Part shown: piece by piece, positions 6,785-15,297 of the stretch
Layout of the letters: the number at the start of each line of letters is the position of its first letter
Numbering within the stretch: the stretch's first letter is position 1
Assembly: GCF_004135385.1 (NCBI RefSeq)
Contig: NZ_CP035493.1
Location: forward strand, 1,798,001-1,862,000
Origin: Xylanimonas protaetiae
GTDB lineage: Bacteria; Actinomycetota; Actinomycetes; Actinomycetales; Cellulomonadaceae
Direction: 5' to 3'
DNA length: 64,000 nucleotides
The notes under the pieces: model-generated
What the model was told of the DNA's origin: nothing
The model's input: the letters and a program-made list of their open reading frames with translations, nothing else
Database searches by the model: none
Made by a program: the position numbers and the translations under genes

Positions 6785-7273
6785 GTTGCTGGTGACCAAC
6801 TTCCGGTTGCTAGGGGCGGCCTGCGCACCTCGTGTTTCCGCCAAGACTCACCGAGGTCGCAGGCCGCCATTCCTGTCTGACGACAAGAATCGTAGCGCGA
6901 CATTCACGTGCTCGTGAACGCCTCCCACGGAGCGGCCCATCACCCGCCGGCTCCCGCCCCTCGTCGCCGTCCCGGCAGCGACCGCAATGGCGCGTGCGGC
7001 GAGCCGGAACTGGATTCAACCGGACTGCTCCTGACCAATCCGCTTCAACTGTCTCCGAACTCAGCGAACGCAGCGTCTGGCCAGTTGGAGCGGGGTGGAG
7101 TCAAGCGAGTTGGTCCCAGGGAGCTCCGACTGGACGCAGATCGGTTGGGACTTGCGAACCTCGAAGCTGGGACCTCCAAGCAGGGACTCAGGTTGCTGGC
7201 TCCTCATTGCTAGCAACACGGAATGCGTTTAAACGCTCTGAACTGCACGTGCATTGCTGACCTAGTTGGAGAT
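6785..7273. other. 490-base non-coding region with three adjacent perfect palindromes
   Basis: No frame here has convincing coding bias; GC is visibly lower than in the flanking genes. At 7207-7253 three perfect palindromes follow each other: TTGCTAGCAA (7207-7216), GCGTTTAAACGC (7225-7236) and TGCACGTGCA (7244-7253), with centres 18-19 bases apart. AGCAAC motifs recur at 7212, 7277 and 7287. The region separates the end of operon B (WhiB) from the small gene at 6596 and may hold its promoter, or a replication or partition element. Confidence 0.5.
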
Positions 7274-7633
7274 TCAGCAACTACCAGCAACCAATGGGGA
7301 GCGTTCGGAAGTCAGTCCGGCCGACTCAGTTGGAAGTCCTGGTGAGTCCAGCGCGGATCGCTTCAGCATGGAAGTCCGCTCCTTGACTGTCGTGCCGCCG
7401 TAGATCCCGTGCGGCTCCCGCCGCGTCAGACCGACTGTGAGGCACGCCAGGCGGATCGGGCAGGTCGCGCAGAGTCGCTTCGGCTCCTGTGTGGAACCTC
7501 CCCGCTCCGGGAACCACGCATCCGGGTCAGCCTGCGCGCACGCAGCCTGGGCGGCCTCGTCGTCCGTCAGCCAGCGGCGCGGCTGGAAGTCGGCCGGCCA
7601 CACGTTCATCCGCGGCAGACGCTCCCGGGTCAT
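7274..7633 (-). CDS. WhiB-family iron-sulfur regulator (phage-encoded)
   Basis: 119 residues. The four WhiB cysteines are present: one in AACAQADPDAWF, then the CATCPIRLAC cluster giving CxxC and CxxxxxC, and one of the paired positions before them must be confirmed by alignment. The GIYGG turn and the basic tail (TTVKERTSMLKR) also match WhiB. Such proteins bind a 4Fe-4S cluster and act with the primary sigma factor. Phage WhiB proteins can interfere with host WhiB regulation (known for mycobacteriophage TM4). It is the last gene of operon B, overlapping the methyltransferase start. Confidence 0.85.
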   Translation of the reverse strand: MTRERLPRMNVWPADFQPRRWLTDDEAAQAACAQADPDAWFPERGGSTQEPKRLCATCPIRLACLTVGLTRREPHGIYGGTTVKERTSMLKRSALDSPGLPTESAGLTSERSPLVAGSC

Positions 7634-9366
7634 GCGGCCACCGCCTCGTCTGTGATGGCCTCGACGACCGTCGCGATCAGGTCGCGAGCCGCCGGCGGGG
7701 TGACTGCGTTCCCGGAGAGCTTGACCTGCTCACGTCGGGTGCCGACCATCACGTAGTCCGCGGGGAACGCCATCGCCTGCTTGATCTCCGAGGGCTCGAG
7801 CATGCGGAAGTAGACGTCGTTGACGTCGACGGTGGGGCGGTCGGCGGTGAGGACCGACTGGTGGCCGGCGGTCGTGACGGTGCGTATCGGCTCGCGCGCC
7901 GGTGTGGTCATCTCGGGGCCACCGCCGTTGTTGCGGTGGATCAGCCCGTACGCCTCCCGGGTCAGCATCGTCGGCATGGGGCCTGCGGCTGATCGGGCGT
8001 CCTCGTTCCATGTACCGCCCGACGGGGTGATGAGCGCGTGGCCGCCGCCGCCGGCAGTCGTCATCGTCGGCGCCGCTTCCCACGCCGGTCTGGCCCGGTT
8101 GCTGTGCGTGTTGGTCATGACAAGCGCGTGGTGGTTGCCCGACGCCGTGACCGTAGCCAACGCGTCAGATGCACGACGCGCGGTCGACCCGCCACCGCGC
8201 AGCTCGGCGATGAACGGCGGGTAGACGATGCCCGTCTCCGAGCGGGTCGTCATGGCCCGCGACGGGTACAGCATGGACCGTGCCCGATCCTCCGCAGCCC
8301 GTCCCTCAACCGGCACCAGCATCGGGTGTGTGGCGATCGCCTTGGTGCCGTCCGTCGCCGGGATGGTGCGCAGCACGTCCGACGTCGGCCACGCCCGGTA
8401 GTAGGACGACGGGTCCCCGAACCCCGGGTGCTTCGGGTCTGCAGCGTCGTACCCGTTGACCATCTCGACCGTCAACGGCTGCCAGTACCGTTCGATCCCC
8501 ACCTCGATGCGACGCATCGTCTTCGGCGACAGCGGCTTGTCCCGGTCACCGATGCGCACACCCAGGTTCGACCAGTCGATGATGCTCGAGGCGGGCAGCC
8601 ACGCCGGCTCGACGACCTGGTTGCGGCACGCCGTGTTCGGGCAGCGGTACAGGTACTGGGCCCGGTACCGGCCTGGTCGGCGGCCGTCGCCCTTCTTCCA
8701 CCACTGCCGCGCCTCCACGACGCGTTCGCAGGTGGGGCACCACGCCTGCGGGCGGAGCATCTGCTCGAAGTCCGGGGCCCGCTCGCCGCGGCGCCAGAAC
8801 ACGATGTAGACCCGGTCGCGGGACTGCGGTGCGGGCAGACCGAGGCGCTGCGCGTGCATCGAGTTGAGCGAGATGACGCGGTGCTGGTAGCCGAGGTTGC
8901 GCATCGCGAGGAGCCACGCGTCGAACAGGCCGCCCCGGGCGGTGCCGTCGTCACCCCAGTCGGCGACCTCGACGACGTTCTCCACGATGACGGCCCGGTA
9001 CCGGTGCGCCTCGGTGAAGCGGACGACGTCCCACATGGTGGCGCGGGAGCGTCGTACGGCGTCCTCGGAGATCGTCTCGCCGAACAGGTCCGGCTGCGCG
9101 GCGATCTTGCGGCCCTTGGCCCGCGAGTGGTTGGTGCACTCGGGTGACGCCCAGAGCATGTCCGTGTGGGGCACGTACCGGGGGTCGGTGTTCGAGATGT
9201 CGGCCTGCAGGTGGTCGGTGTCGGGGTGGTTCGTGTTGTGCGTCTCGATGGCCCGCGCCCAGTGGTTCGCGGCCAGGCGGACGGTCACCCCTGGGACCGC
9301 CACGGCGCCCGTCGAGCTGCCGCCGGCGCCGCAGAACAGGTCCGTGAGCGTGAGGTTGGCGGTCAT
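7630..9366 (-). CDS. DNA (cytosine-5-)-methyltransferase
   Basis: 578 residues. Landmarks in order: motif I DLFCGAGGSSTG near residue 9, motif IV SPECTNHSRAKG with the catalytic Cys (SPEC in place of the usual PPC, as in actinophage relatives), motif VI VENVVE, motif VIII QSRDRVYIVF, a target-recognition region with a Cys cluster (CPTCE, CPNTAC), and the C-terminal motif X LSGNAVTPPAARDL. The enzyme would methylate phage DNA to evade restriction. No cognate endonuclease is adjacent. It overlaps the second methyltransferase at 9363. Confidence 0.93.
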   Translation of the reverse strand: MTANLTLTDLFCGAGGSSTGAVAVPGVTVRLAANHWARAIETHNTNHPDTDHLQADISNTDPRYVPHTDMLWASPECTNHSRAKGRKIAAQPDLFGETISEDAVRRSRATMWDVVRFTEAHRYRAVIVENVVEVADWGDDGTARGGLFDAWLLAMRNLGYQHRVISLNSMHAQRLGLPAPQSRDRVYIVFWRRGERAPDFEQMLRPQAWCPTCERVVEARQWWKKGDGRRPGRYRAQYLYRCPNTACRNQVVEPAWLPASSIIDWSNLGVRIGDRDKPLSPKTMRRIEVGIERYWQPLTVEMVNGYDAADPKHPGFGDPSSYYRAWPTSDVLRTIPATDGTKAIATHPMLVPVEGRAAEDRARSMLYPSRAMTTRSETGIVYPPFIAELRGGGSTARRASDALATVTASGNHHALVMTNTHSNRARPAWEAAPTMTTAGGGGHALITPSGGTWNEDARSAAGPMPTMLTREAYGLIHRNNGGGPEMTTPAREPIRTVTTAGHQSVLTADRPTVDVNDVYFRMLEPSEIKQAMAFPADYVMVGTRREQVKLSGNAVTPPAARDLIATVVEAITDEAVAA

Positions 9367-10376
9367 GCTGCGCCTCCCTCGTAGTCGCCGGCAGGGTCGG
9401 AAGTGCCCAGATCGAACAGGCCGAGGTCGTTCTCCTGCATGTCGATGTCCTCGTCCACGGCCGCAAGGTTGCGGATCGCCTGTGTGAAGTAGGACGGCTT
9501 GAGCTCAGCGCCGATCCCGTACCGGCCCATGCGCACGGTGGAGTAGACCTCGGACCCGACACCCATGAACGGGGTCAGGACACGCTCGCCGGGAAGGGTG
9601 CGCATGTCGAGGTATCGCTCGATGACGTCAAGCTGCAGCGGGTGGACGTGCTTCTCGTCGTCCTCGTCACGGGCGTCACGGAATGGCAGGACGCGGTCGA
9701 TGCGCACGTCGTCCCACACGCTTGACGCGTAGCGGCGCCAGATCCAGTGGGAGTAGCGGTTGGACTTCTGGTCTCCGTCCCACCCTCGGTACTTGAGGAG
9801 GTCGGACGGTATCGGTTCTGCGCCGGCGTACCCGTTCTCGAACCCGTGTAGGTGTTCGAGTGGTACGACGGAGTCGCCTGGCTTGCGGAAGATCAGCAGC
9901 TCGTCGGGCGCTGCGACACCGCCGTACGAGGAGTCGGTGACGATGGTCTTGTGTGCCAGGTTCTTCGCCATGGTTCGGTTGCGGACCGCGAGGGGTTCCT
10001 TCCAGATGACGTGGCGGGCGACGAACTGCCAGCCGGCGGCCTGGTGGATGCGGATGACGTCACCGGGGAAGTCGGTGAGGGCGTCCTTGCCGGTGTTCCC
10101 TGTCGGGACGACGGCGGCGTGGACCCCGGTGGTTCGCCCCGGCATAGTCACGCGCAGCTTCTCCGCGACGAGGTAGCCGTACATCTCGCGGAACTCGTCG
10201 TAGTCGCGGGCGTTGGAGAAGTCCCGGTCGTCGCTGCTGTAGTGGTACAGCCCGGCGAACGGCGGGGAGTAGATCGACCCGTGCACGGACTCGTCTGGCA
10301 GGGCGGCGAGGACGTCCATGCAGTCGGCGTTGTAGATCGCGTACCGGTCGGTAACGCGCTGGTTCAGTGCACCCAT
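9363..10376 (-). CDS. DNA methyltransferase, N6-adenine/N4-cytosine type
   Basis: 337 residues from ATG 10376. The catalytic motif IV is IYSPPFAGLY (SPPF instead of DPPY/SPPY), and the AdoMet motif FMGVGSEVYS is near the C-terminus, giving the order IV before I that is typical of beta-class enzymes. It overlaps the helicase stop by 13 bases. The base methylated cannot be told from sequence alone. The pair of methyltransferases in one operon suggests two layers of protection of phage DNA. Confidence 0.88.
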   Translation of the reverse strand: MGALNQRVTDRYAIYNADCMDVLAALPDESVHGSIYSPPFAGLYHYSSDDRDFSNARDYDEFREMYGYLVAEKLRVTMPGRTTGVHAAVVPTGNTGKDALTDFPGDVIRIHQAAGWQFVARHVIWKEPLAVRNRTMAKNLAHKTIVTDSSYGGVAAPDELLIFRKPGDSVVPLEHLHGFENGYAGAEPIPSDLLKYRGWDGDQKSNRYSHWIWRRYASSVWDDVRIDRVLPFRDARDEDDEKHVHPLQLDVIERYLDMRTLPGERVLTPFMGVGSEVYSTVRMGRYGIGAELKPSYFTQAIRNLAAVDEDIDMQENDLGLFDLGTSDPAGDYEGGAA

Positions 10377-11746
10377 GACGGGATCTCCAGAGGCTGGTCG
10401 TAGGTGTGGCGGGCGACGTCGCGGGCGCCGTTCATGTGTTCGATGAGGGCGGCAAACATGCCGTCGGCCTGTGTCGCCTTCCGCTGCAGGTTCGCCAGCG
10501 CCTTCTGTCCGCCGGTCGTGGTGATGACGTCGACGTAGACAGGGCTGGTCTGACCGAAGCGCCACATGCGGCGTACGGCCTGGTAGTACTGCTCGTACGA
10601 GTGGCTGGGGAAGTACGTCATCCGGTGGGCGTGCTGCCAGTTCAGGCCCCACGCTCCGATTGACGGCTTCGTGACCAGGACACGGATCTCTCCGCGCGTG
10701 AACGCGGCGAGCTTGTCCTCCTTCTCGCCTGGGCTGTCGGCTCCGGCGACCTCCACCGCTCCGTCGATCAGTTGCGTGAGCAGGTGGGACTCGTCGTTGA
10801 GGTGGCACCATGCGACCGCGCGGTCGGTGTGCTCGAGTGTGGCGGCCGCGGTTTCGCAGCGTTCGGTCAGGGTGCGGCGGGTCTCTTCACGTTCCTCAGC
10901 CAGACCCGATGCCGGCACGTCAAACAGCGTGCCTTCGCGGGGGTGGGTCGCCTCGATGACGGTCTGCCGCTCTAGCAGCTCGGGCAGCACGTACCCGTCG
11001 TCGTCGAAGCCGATGTCCGAGGGGCGGCGAACGGCGCGGGCCCATGAAGAGACCCACCGCCAGAACGGCTCCGCAGCGTGGCCCTTGAGTCGCCAACCGA
11101 CGTCCCGTCCGGCGGCCGCGAACCTAGCCCGGTTCGTCGTCGTGCGCTGGTTGTTCACGAAGAACCTCGACAGCATGTCGACGTACCCGAGTCGGCCGAG
11201 CGACTCCGACGAGGTGCCGAGCTCAGTCCAGTCGTTCGGTGCCGCTGTGGCGGTGCCGAGCAGCCGGTACGGGATGCGGCGCATGAACTCGGTGACAGCG
11301 GCCCGGGTCACCCCATCGAAAGCCTTGATCGCGGACGACTCATCCGCGACGACGCCTGCGAAGTCGGACGGGTCGAACTTCCCCGCAACGAGCTGCTCGT
11401 AGTTCGTGACCGTGATCGCCGCGGCGACTCGACCGGACCGGGAGAGTCCGGCGTCGTGACCGAACTTCTCCGCCTCGCCCATGACCTGAAACCCGACAGC
11501 CAGCGGGGTCAGCAGCAGCACGGGGCGCCCAGTGTGCCTATGCACCTGCTCTGCCCAGGCGAGCTCCATCGGAGTCTTCCCCAGGCCGCAGTCCGCGAAG
11601 ATGGCGCCGCGGCCAGAGTGCACCGCCCACTCGACCAGGGCCCGCTGGAAGCCGAACAGGTGGTCGGGAAGGTTGGCTGGCTCGAACCCGCCGGTGTCGG
11701 CCGCCTGCGCCTTGCGCTCCAGAAGTGCGCGGTACTCGGCGTTCAC
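10364..11746 (-). CDS. SNF2-like superfamily 2 helicase
   Basis: 460 residues, GTG 11746. Motifs: Walker A FADCGLGKTPM, motif II VADESSAIK (DESS), motif III GTATAAPNDW, and the C-terminal QAVRRMWRFGQTSPV (motif VI, with arginine finger). This architecture matches phage SNF2 helicases that pair with VRR-NUC nucleases in DNA processing or replication restart. It is coupled by GTGA to a 23-residue upstream ORF. Confidence 0.9.
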   Translation of the reverse strand: MNAEYRALLERKAQAADTGGFEPANLPDHLFGFQRALVEWAVHSGRGAIFADCGLGKTPMELAWAEQVHRHTGRPVLLLTPLAVGFQVMGEAEKFGHDAGLSRSGRVAAAITVTNYEQLVAGKFDPSDFAGVVADESSAIKAFDGVTRAAVTEFMRRIPYRLLGTATAAPNDWTELGTSSESLGRLGYVDMLSRFFVNNQRTTTNRARFAAAGRDVGWRLKGHAAEPFWRWVSSWARAVRRPSDIGFDDDGYVLPELLERQTVIEATHPREGTLFDVPASGLAEEREETRRTLTERCETAAATLEHTDRAVAWCHLNDESHLLTQLIDGAVEVAGADSPGEKEDKLAAFTRGEIRVLVTKPSIGAWGLNWQHAHRMTYFPSHSYEQYYQAVRRMWRFGQTSPVYVDVITTTGGQKALANLQRKATQADGMFAALIEHMNGARDVARHTYDQPLEIPSWVH

Positions 11747-11814
11747 TCTGCTGCCTCCTGCCGGCCGTGGGGGGAGAGGCGGCGGTCGACATCGACGGTG
11801 ATCTCGTGGGTCAT
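11743..11814 (-). CDS. Possible 23-aa coupled micro-ORF
   Basis: MTHEITVDVDRRLSPHGRQE plus AAE. Its ATG overlaps the stop of the kinase gene (TGATG at 11814) and its stop overlaps the helicase start (GTGA at 11743-11746). It could be a real micropeptide or a translational relay that carries ribosomes between the kinase and the helicase. Confidence 0.4.
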   Translation of the reverse strand: MTHEITVDVDRRLSPHGRQEAAE

Positions 11815-12758
11815 CAGAACGTCCCCTCCGCGACCTGGAAGCAGGTGAGGCCCATGGCGCGCCAGAGCTTGACGACCTGGTCGCGGTCGTCGAGCGCCCA
11901 CAGGACGTGGAACGTCTCGCGTACGTGGTGGTCGAAGAGCTCGGCCTTCACGATGTAGTCGGGGCGCGTGTCGCCGTCGGCGCGCATGAACAGATGCACG
12001 GTCGGGTCGCCGGCCGGGTTCCAGCCGGTCTTGTCCAGGAGCCAGCGCGTGGTCTCGGCGCGGGCGCGCTCGTTGCGCCCGGACATGAACACGATGTGCA
12101 CGGGCTCGTCAGGCCCGTCCGAGAGGCGGGCGACCGCCAGGCGCACGTTGGCAACGACGTCGTCCTCGTACACGCGGTCGAGGCCGACACCGTAGAACTC
12201 CCGGCCGGTGACGTTGCGGGCGAGGGTGCCGTCGAGGTCGACGATGATCGCCTCAGGCTTGTTCGGGTCGGGCACGTAGCGCGCCGGCGCGTCGTCAGGC
12301 TGCCGCGGGGTGGGCTTCACCTCAGGCCAGGGCTGTGGGTAGCGCCCGGCGAAGTTGCTGATGACGTCGGCGCCGACGTTGCGGTGCCCGGTCATGCCGC
12401 GGTGCTCGTCGCGGGCGATGGCCTCGTCGACAGTGGTGGTGATGTCCCAGACCTCGAAGTCGACGCTGAGCCGGACCGCGAGGTCAGCCCAGGAGCGGGC
12501 GTTACGGAGGCGCAGGTTGGTGTCGTCGATGACGACGTCGCGTCCGGTGCGCAGGAGCGCCTCGGTGGCGGCGTGCTGCGCCTTGGTGACGGCCTGCTCC
12601 TGCTCGTAGGTGAGTCCGGTGTGCCTGCCGTACAGGGCGTGGCGCAGGTCGTCACGGTTGACGCGGGCCCGGTCGGAGGGCTTCGCGTTGACCCACTGCA
12701 GGGCGCGGGTTGTCTTGCCGGAGCCTGGGTACCCGCGGGTGATGGCGAGGGTGGTCAT
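11814..12758 (-). CDS. Polynucleotide 5'-kinase/3'-phosphatase (T4 Pnkp-like)
   Basis: 314 residues, ATG 12758 in ATGA overlap with the RNA ligase. The N-terminal kinase has a P-loop (TRGYPGSGKTTRALQW) and a VIDDTN motif. The C-terminal HAD phosphatase has IIVDLDGTLARN (DxDGT nucleophile region) and FMSGRNERAR. The domain order kinase then phosphatase matches T4 PseT. The enzyme heals 2',3'-cyclic phosphate and 5'-OH ends left by anticodon nucleases so that the partner ligase can seal them. Confidence 0.93.
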   Translation of the reverse strand: MTTLAITRGYPGSGKTTRALQWVNAKPSDRARVNRDDLRHALYGRHTGLTYEQEQAVTKAQHAATEALLRTGRDVVIDDTNLRLRNARSWADLAVRLSVDFEVWDITTTVDEAIARDEHRGMTGHRNVGADVISNFAGRYPQPWPEVKPTPRQPDDAPARYVPDPNKPEAIIVDLDGTLARNVTGREFYGVGLDRVYEDDVVANVRLAVARLSDGPDEPVHIVFMSGRNERARAETTRWLLDKTGWNPAGDPTVHLFMRADGDTRPDYIVKAELFDHHVRETFHVLWALDDRDQVVKLWRAMGLTCFQVAEGTF

Positions 12759-13840
12759 GCCGTCTCCTCGGAGGATGGGCGCATCGGCGTGGCGCCGACG
12801 GGGCGGAGGGTCTTCCAGATGGCAGGGGAGGGGTCGCGGCCGTCGAGGAGCTGGAACAGCAGCGCACGGTGCGGAGACTCGGCGGCCGCGGCGGCGTACT
12901 CGCGGCGCTCGAAACCGTCACCGAGGACGTCGAGGATCTCCTCGTGCCGGGCCTGGGCGGCACCGAATGCGATCGCGTGCCGGTCGCGCAGCGCCTCGGC
13001 CTTGTCGGTGACCCACCCATGGAACTCGTCGGGGATCGACTCGAGCAGACCGGTGTACGTGCCGCCGTTGCTGGCGAGGTGTTCCCACACGGAGCGCTCG
13101 GACAGGCCGGTGATGATGCGGTGCAGGGCGAGGTAGTCGTCCTGCTTGACCTTCACGCGCATGTCGCCCTCGAACAGGACGACGACTCCCTCTGCGTTCG
13201 GGCGCGGCGGCATGGCGAGCGCGTCGGCCAGGGTCTCCGCAGGAAAGACTGTGGTGCGGGGGCCGGGCCAGTCGGGCTCGGTGTTGGGAAGCCAGGCGTC
13301 GGCTCCGGTCTCGATGTCCACCGCGCCGAGGAGGACGAGGTCGTCCCGCTGCCCGTAGTCGACGACGATCCGGTTCTCGGGGTACACGATCTCGAACAGG
13401 TACGTCGACCACGGATCGGACGGCTGCCAGTCTGCGTACTTCGTGCGCAGCAGCTGTGTCGCATGGATCGCCTGCTCGGAGGCGAACGACCCGCGGGTGG
13501 CGATCGCCGGCTCGCCGTCGGGCGCCCAGTAGAGGATCCCGAGGGAGCCGTCCATCTTGTCGGTCACCTGCACGGGGGCCTGCAGGTCGAGCGCCTTGTC
13601 GGGGTGCTGCCCGTAGTTGAAGAACTTTGCCCAGGGGCGGGCGACGACGTACCCGTCGCGGTGGATCAGTCCCCGGCAGTTGCGGGTCGCGGGCGTCCAC
13701 ACGTTCTCGTACTGGGCGCGCTCGGTGTAGTTCAGGATCCGCAGCGCCGGGTCGTCAGGGTGGGTGCGCTCCCGCACGAACCCGCCGTCGATCGCCTGCT
13801 CGAGGTCGATTGGGTCGAGGATGTCGTCGAGGTGCGTCAC
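12755..13840 (-). CDS. RNA ligase (T4 Rnl1-like)
   Basis: 361 residues, GTG 13840. The nucleotidyl-transferase motifs are present: motif I DKMDGSLGI (lysine nucleophile), a motif III region LFEIVYPENRIVVDY, motif IV AEGVVVLFEG, and motif V RVKVKQDDY. The C-terminal ~110 residues are helical, as in Rnl1 where they confer tRNA specificity. With the kinase/phosphatase next to it this is a complete RNA-repair pair. In T4 the pair restores tRNA-Lys cut by the host PrrC defence. Confidence 0.92.
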   Translation of the reverse strand: MTHLDDILDPIDLEQAIDGGFVRERTHPDDPALRILNYTERAQYENVWTPATRNCRGLIHRDGYVVARPWAKFFNYGQHPDKALDLQAPVQVTDKMDGSLGILYWAPDGEPAIATRGSFASEQAIHATQLLRTKYADWQPSDPWSTYLFEIVYPENRIVVDYGQRDDLVLLGAVDIETGADAWLPNTEPDWPGPRTTVFPAETLADALAMPPRPNAEGVVVLFEGDMRVKVKQDDYLALHRIITGLSERSVWEHLASNGGTYTGLLESIPDEFHGWVTDKAEALRDRHAIAFGAAQARHEEILDVLGDGFERREYAAAAAESPHRALLFQLLDGRDPSPAIWKTLRPVGATPMRPSSEETA

Positions 13841-14250
13841 ACGGTCACCTCCACGCGGACGCCGCGCTCGACGAGGCGGCGGGCGAGCACCGTGGCATCA
13901 GCGGTCAGCGACATGCCCCAGAGCAAGGTCGAAAGCGCCTTGACCTGCTCCTCGTCCACGGGCGGGTGCTTCTCGACATGGTCGGCCATCGCCAGAAGAG
14001 CGATGGCGTACTCGCGCAGCTGAGCGGGGTTCTCGGACGACTCGACGTAGGTGTTGGCGTGCACCTGCTCGCCACCGTCGATGTACTCGACCGGCGGGAG
14101 GTCCTTGCGGCTGATGACGATGGCGTCAAGCGGGGCGATCTTGACCTCGGTGTGGTCGCGCCGCTGGCCCATGTCGTACTCGTAGGCGAGGTTGGACCCG
14201 TCGGGCACGGGGACGACTGCGCCGCCGCGGTACTCGAAGTAGCGGGTCAT
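13837..14250 (-). CDS. Hypothetical phage protein, 137 aa
   Basis: ATG 14250 (MTRYFEYRGGAVVPVPDGSN). An N-terminal beta region contains a possible two-strand motif (TEVKIAPLDAIVISR) and the C-terminal half is helical (LREYAIALLAMADHVEKH). It precedes the RNA ligase with a GTGA overlap, so it may be linked to RNA repair, but nothing in the sequence shows a function. Confidence 0.7.
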   Translation of the reverse strand: MTRYFEYRGGAVVPVPDGSNLAYEYDMGQRRDHTEVKIAPLDAIVISRKDLPPVEYIDGGEQVHANTYVESSENPAQLREYAIALLAMADHVEKHPPVDEEQVKALSTLLWGMSLTADATVLARRLVERGVRVEVTV

Positions 14251-14762
14251 GCCGCCACCGCCTTGCCGGTGTAGAACTCGTGGGCGCGGTGGTACTCGGA
14301 CGCGAGGATCTCGGTCCAGTAGTCGGCGGTCCGCTCGGTATCGCCCTCGTCGTGATGGGCGGGCTGCGGGAGGCTGTAGTAGGCGGCGCCGTCCCAGACG
14401 AACGCGCGCGGGTACAGGAAGTGGCTCTGGTCCGCGGAGAACATGATCGCCGGAAGCCCCGGGATGGCGGGCAGCTTGACGAACGTCGCCTCGAACTCCT
14501 TGTTGACCGGGTTCGACTTGTACGGGGCGTACCCGTGTCCGTTGACCTTCCACTGGCCGTTGCCGGGCTTGATGGGCCCGGTGATGCCGTCGGCGTTGAA
14601 CCAGTCGATGCGGACGCCGGCATAGGCGCTGGGCTTCTCCGCGTCGGAGTACTTCGCGGCGAACGCGAGGACCTGGTCGTGGCCGCGCTTCCGCTCGGAC
14701 CACCAGAGATCGACGGCCGCGAGCACGTCGGGGTGGGTGGACTTGCCGTGCTGGGGGATCAC
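14247..14762 (-). CDS. Hypothetical phage protein, 171 aa
   Basis: Start GTG 14762 (VIPQHGKSTHPDVLAAVDLW), GTGA-coupled. It contains many aromatic residues and Gly/Pro turns (WFNADGITGPIKPGNGQWKV, FLYPRAFVWDGAAYYSLPQP), suggesting a beta-rich fold. Ends with a helix (EYHRAHEFYTGKAVAA). No family recognised. Confidence 0.7.
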   Translation of the reverse strand: MIPQHGKSTHPDVLAAVDLWWSERKRGHDQVLAFAAKYSDAEKPSAYAGVRIDWFNADGITGPIKPGNGQWKVNGHGYAPYKSNPVNKEFEATFVKLPAIPGLPAIMFSADQSHFLYPRAFVWDGAAYYSLPQPAHHDEGDTERTADYWTEILASEYHRAHEFYTGKAVAA

Positions 14763-14905
14763 TTCGTACCTCCGGTGCGGGGTTCGGTGTTGGTGACGGG
14801 CGCCCGTGTGGGGAGCGGCCGGCCGGGGATGAGGGGGCTGACGTCCTCTTCGAGTGCGGCGAGGAAGTAGGCGCGCTCGTCGGGGTCGCTGTGTCGCTGG
14901 GCCAT
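14759..14905 (-). CDS. Hypothetical phage protein, 48 aa
   Basis: MAQRHSDPDERAYFLAALEE, then a Pro-rich tail ending EPRTGGTK. It starts at ATG 14905 in a TGATG overlap and ends in a GTGA overlap with the next gene. Short, soluble and unassigned. Confidence 0.55.
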   Translation of the reverse strand: MAQRHSDPDERAYFLAALEEDVSPLIPGRPLPTRAPVTNTEPRTGGTK

Positions 14906-15297
14906 CAGCGGGCCCGCTCCCAGGCGTTGGCGGCGTCGACGAGCGCGGTGATGGACACCGGGTCGAGGCCAGACACACGGAACGCCTCGACGAACGCGAG
15001 GGCGGCGACGCTGGCGCGACCCACGGCCTTGGTGATGAGGTGCTCCAGCCCGGGCGGGACCTCACCGACCGGCTGGTCCTGGCTGGTGCCGGCCGCCAGG
15101 GCAGGGGAGGGCACCGCCCTGGCGGCCGGGGTCACGACCCTCAGCCGCGCCGCGGGGTGGAAGTGGAACCCGCCGTCGACGTCGACCTCGAGCCACCGGG
15201 ACATTCCGCGCAGCTCCTCGGCCATGACGGTGCCGGTGAGGGTGATGCCGTGGTGCTGCTCGAATGCGACGGTGTCGCCGATCTGAGGGGCGCTCAT
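14905..15297 (-). CDS. Hypothetical phage protein, 130 aa
   Basis: ATG 15297, ATGA overlap. The first 60 residues form a small beta barrel-like domain (IGDTVAFEQHHGITLTGTVM, WLEVDVDGGFHF), then an Ala/Pro linker, then a helical C-terminus. The N-terminal domain has the look of a KOW/SH3-like module. No function recognised. Confidence 0.68.
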   Translation of the reverse strand: MSAPQIGDTVAFEQHHGITLTGTVMAEELRGMSRWLEVDVDGGFHFHPAARLRVVTPAARAVPSPALAAGTSQDQPVGEVPPGLEHLITKAVGRASVAALAFVEAFRVSGLDPVSITALVDAANAWERAR

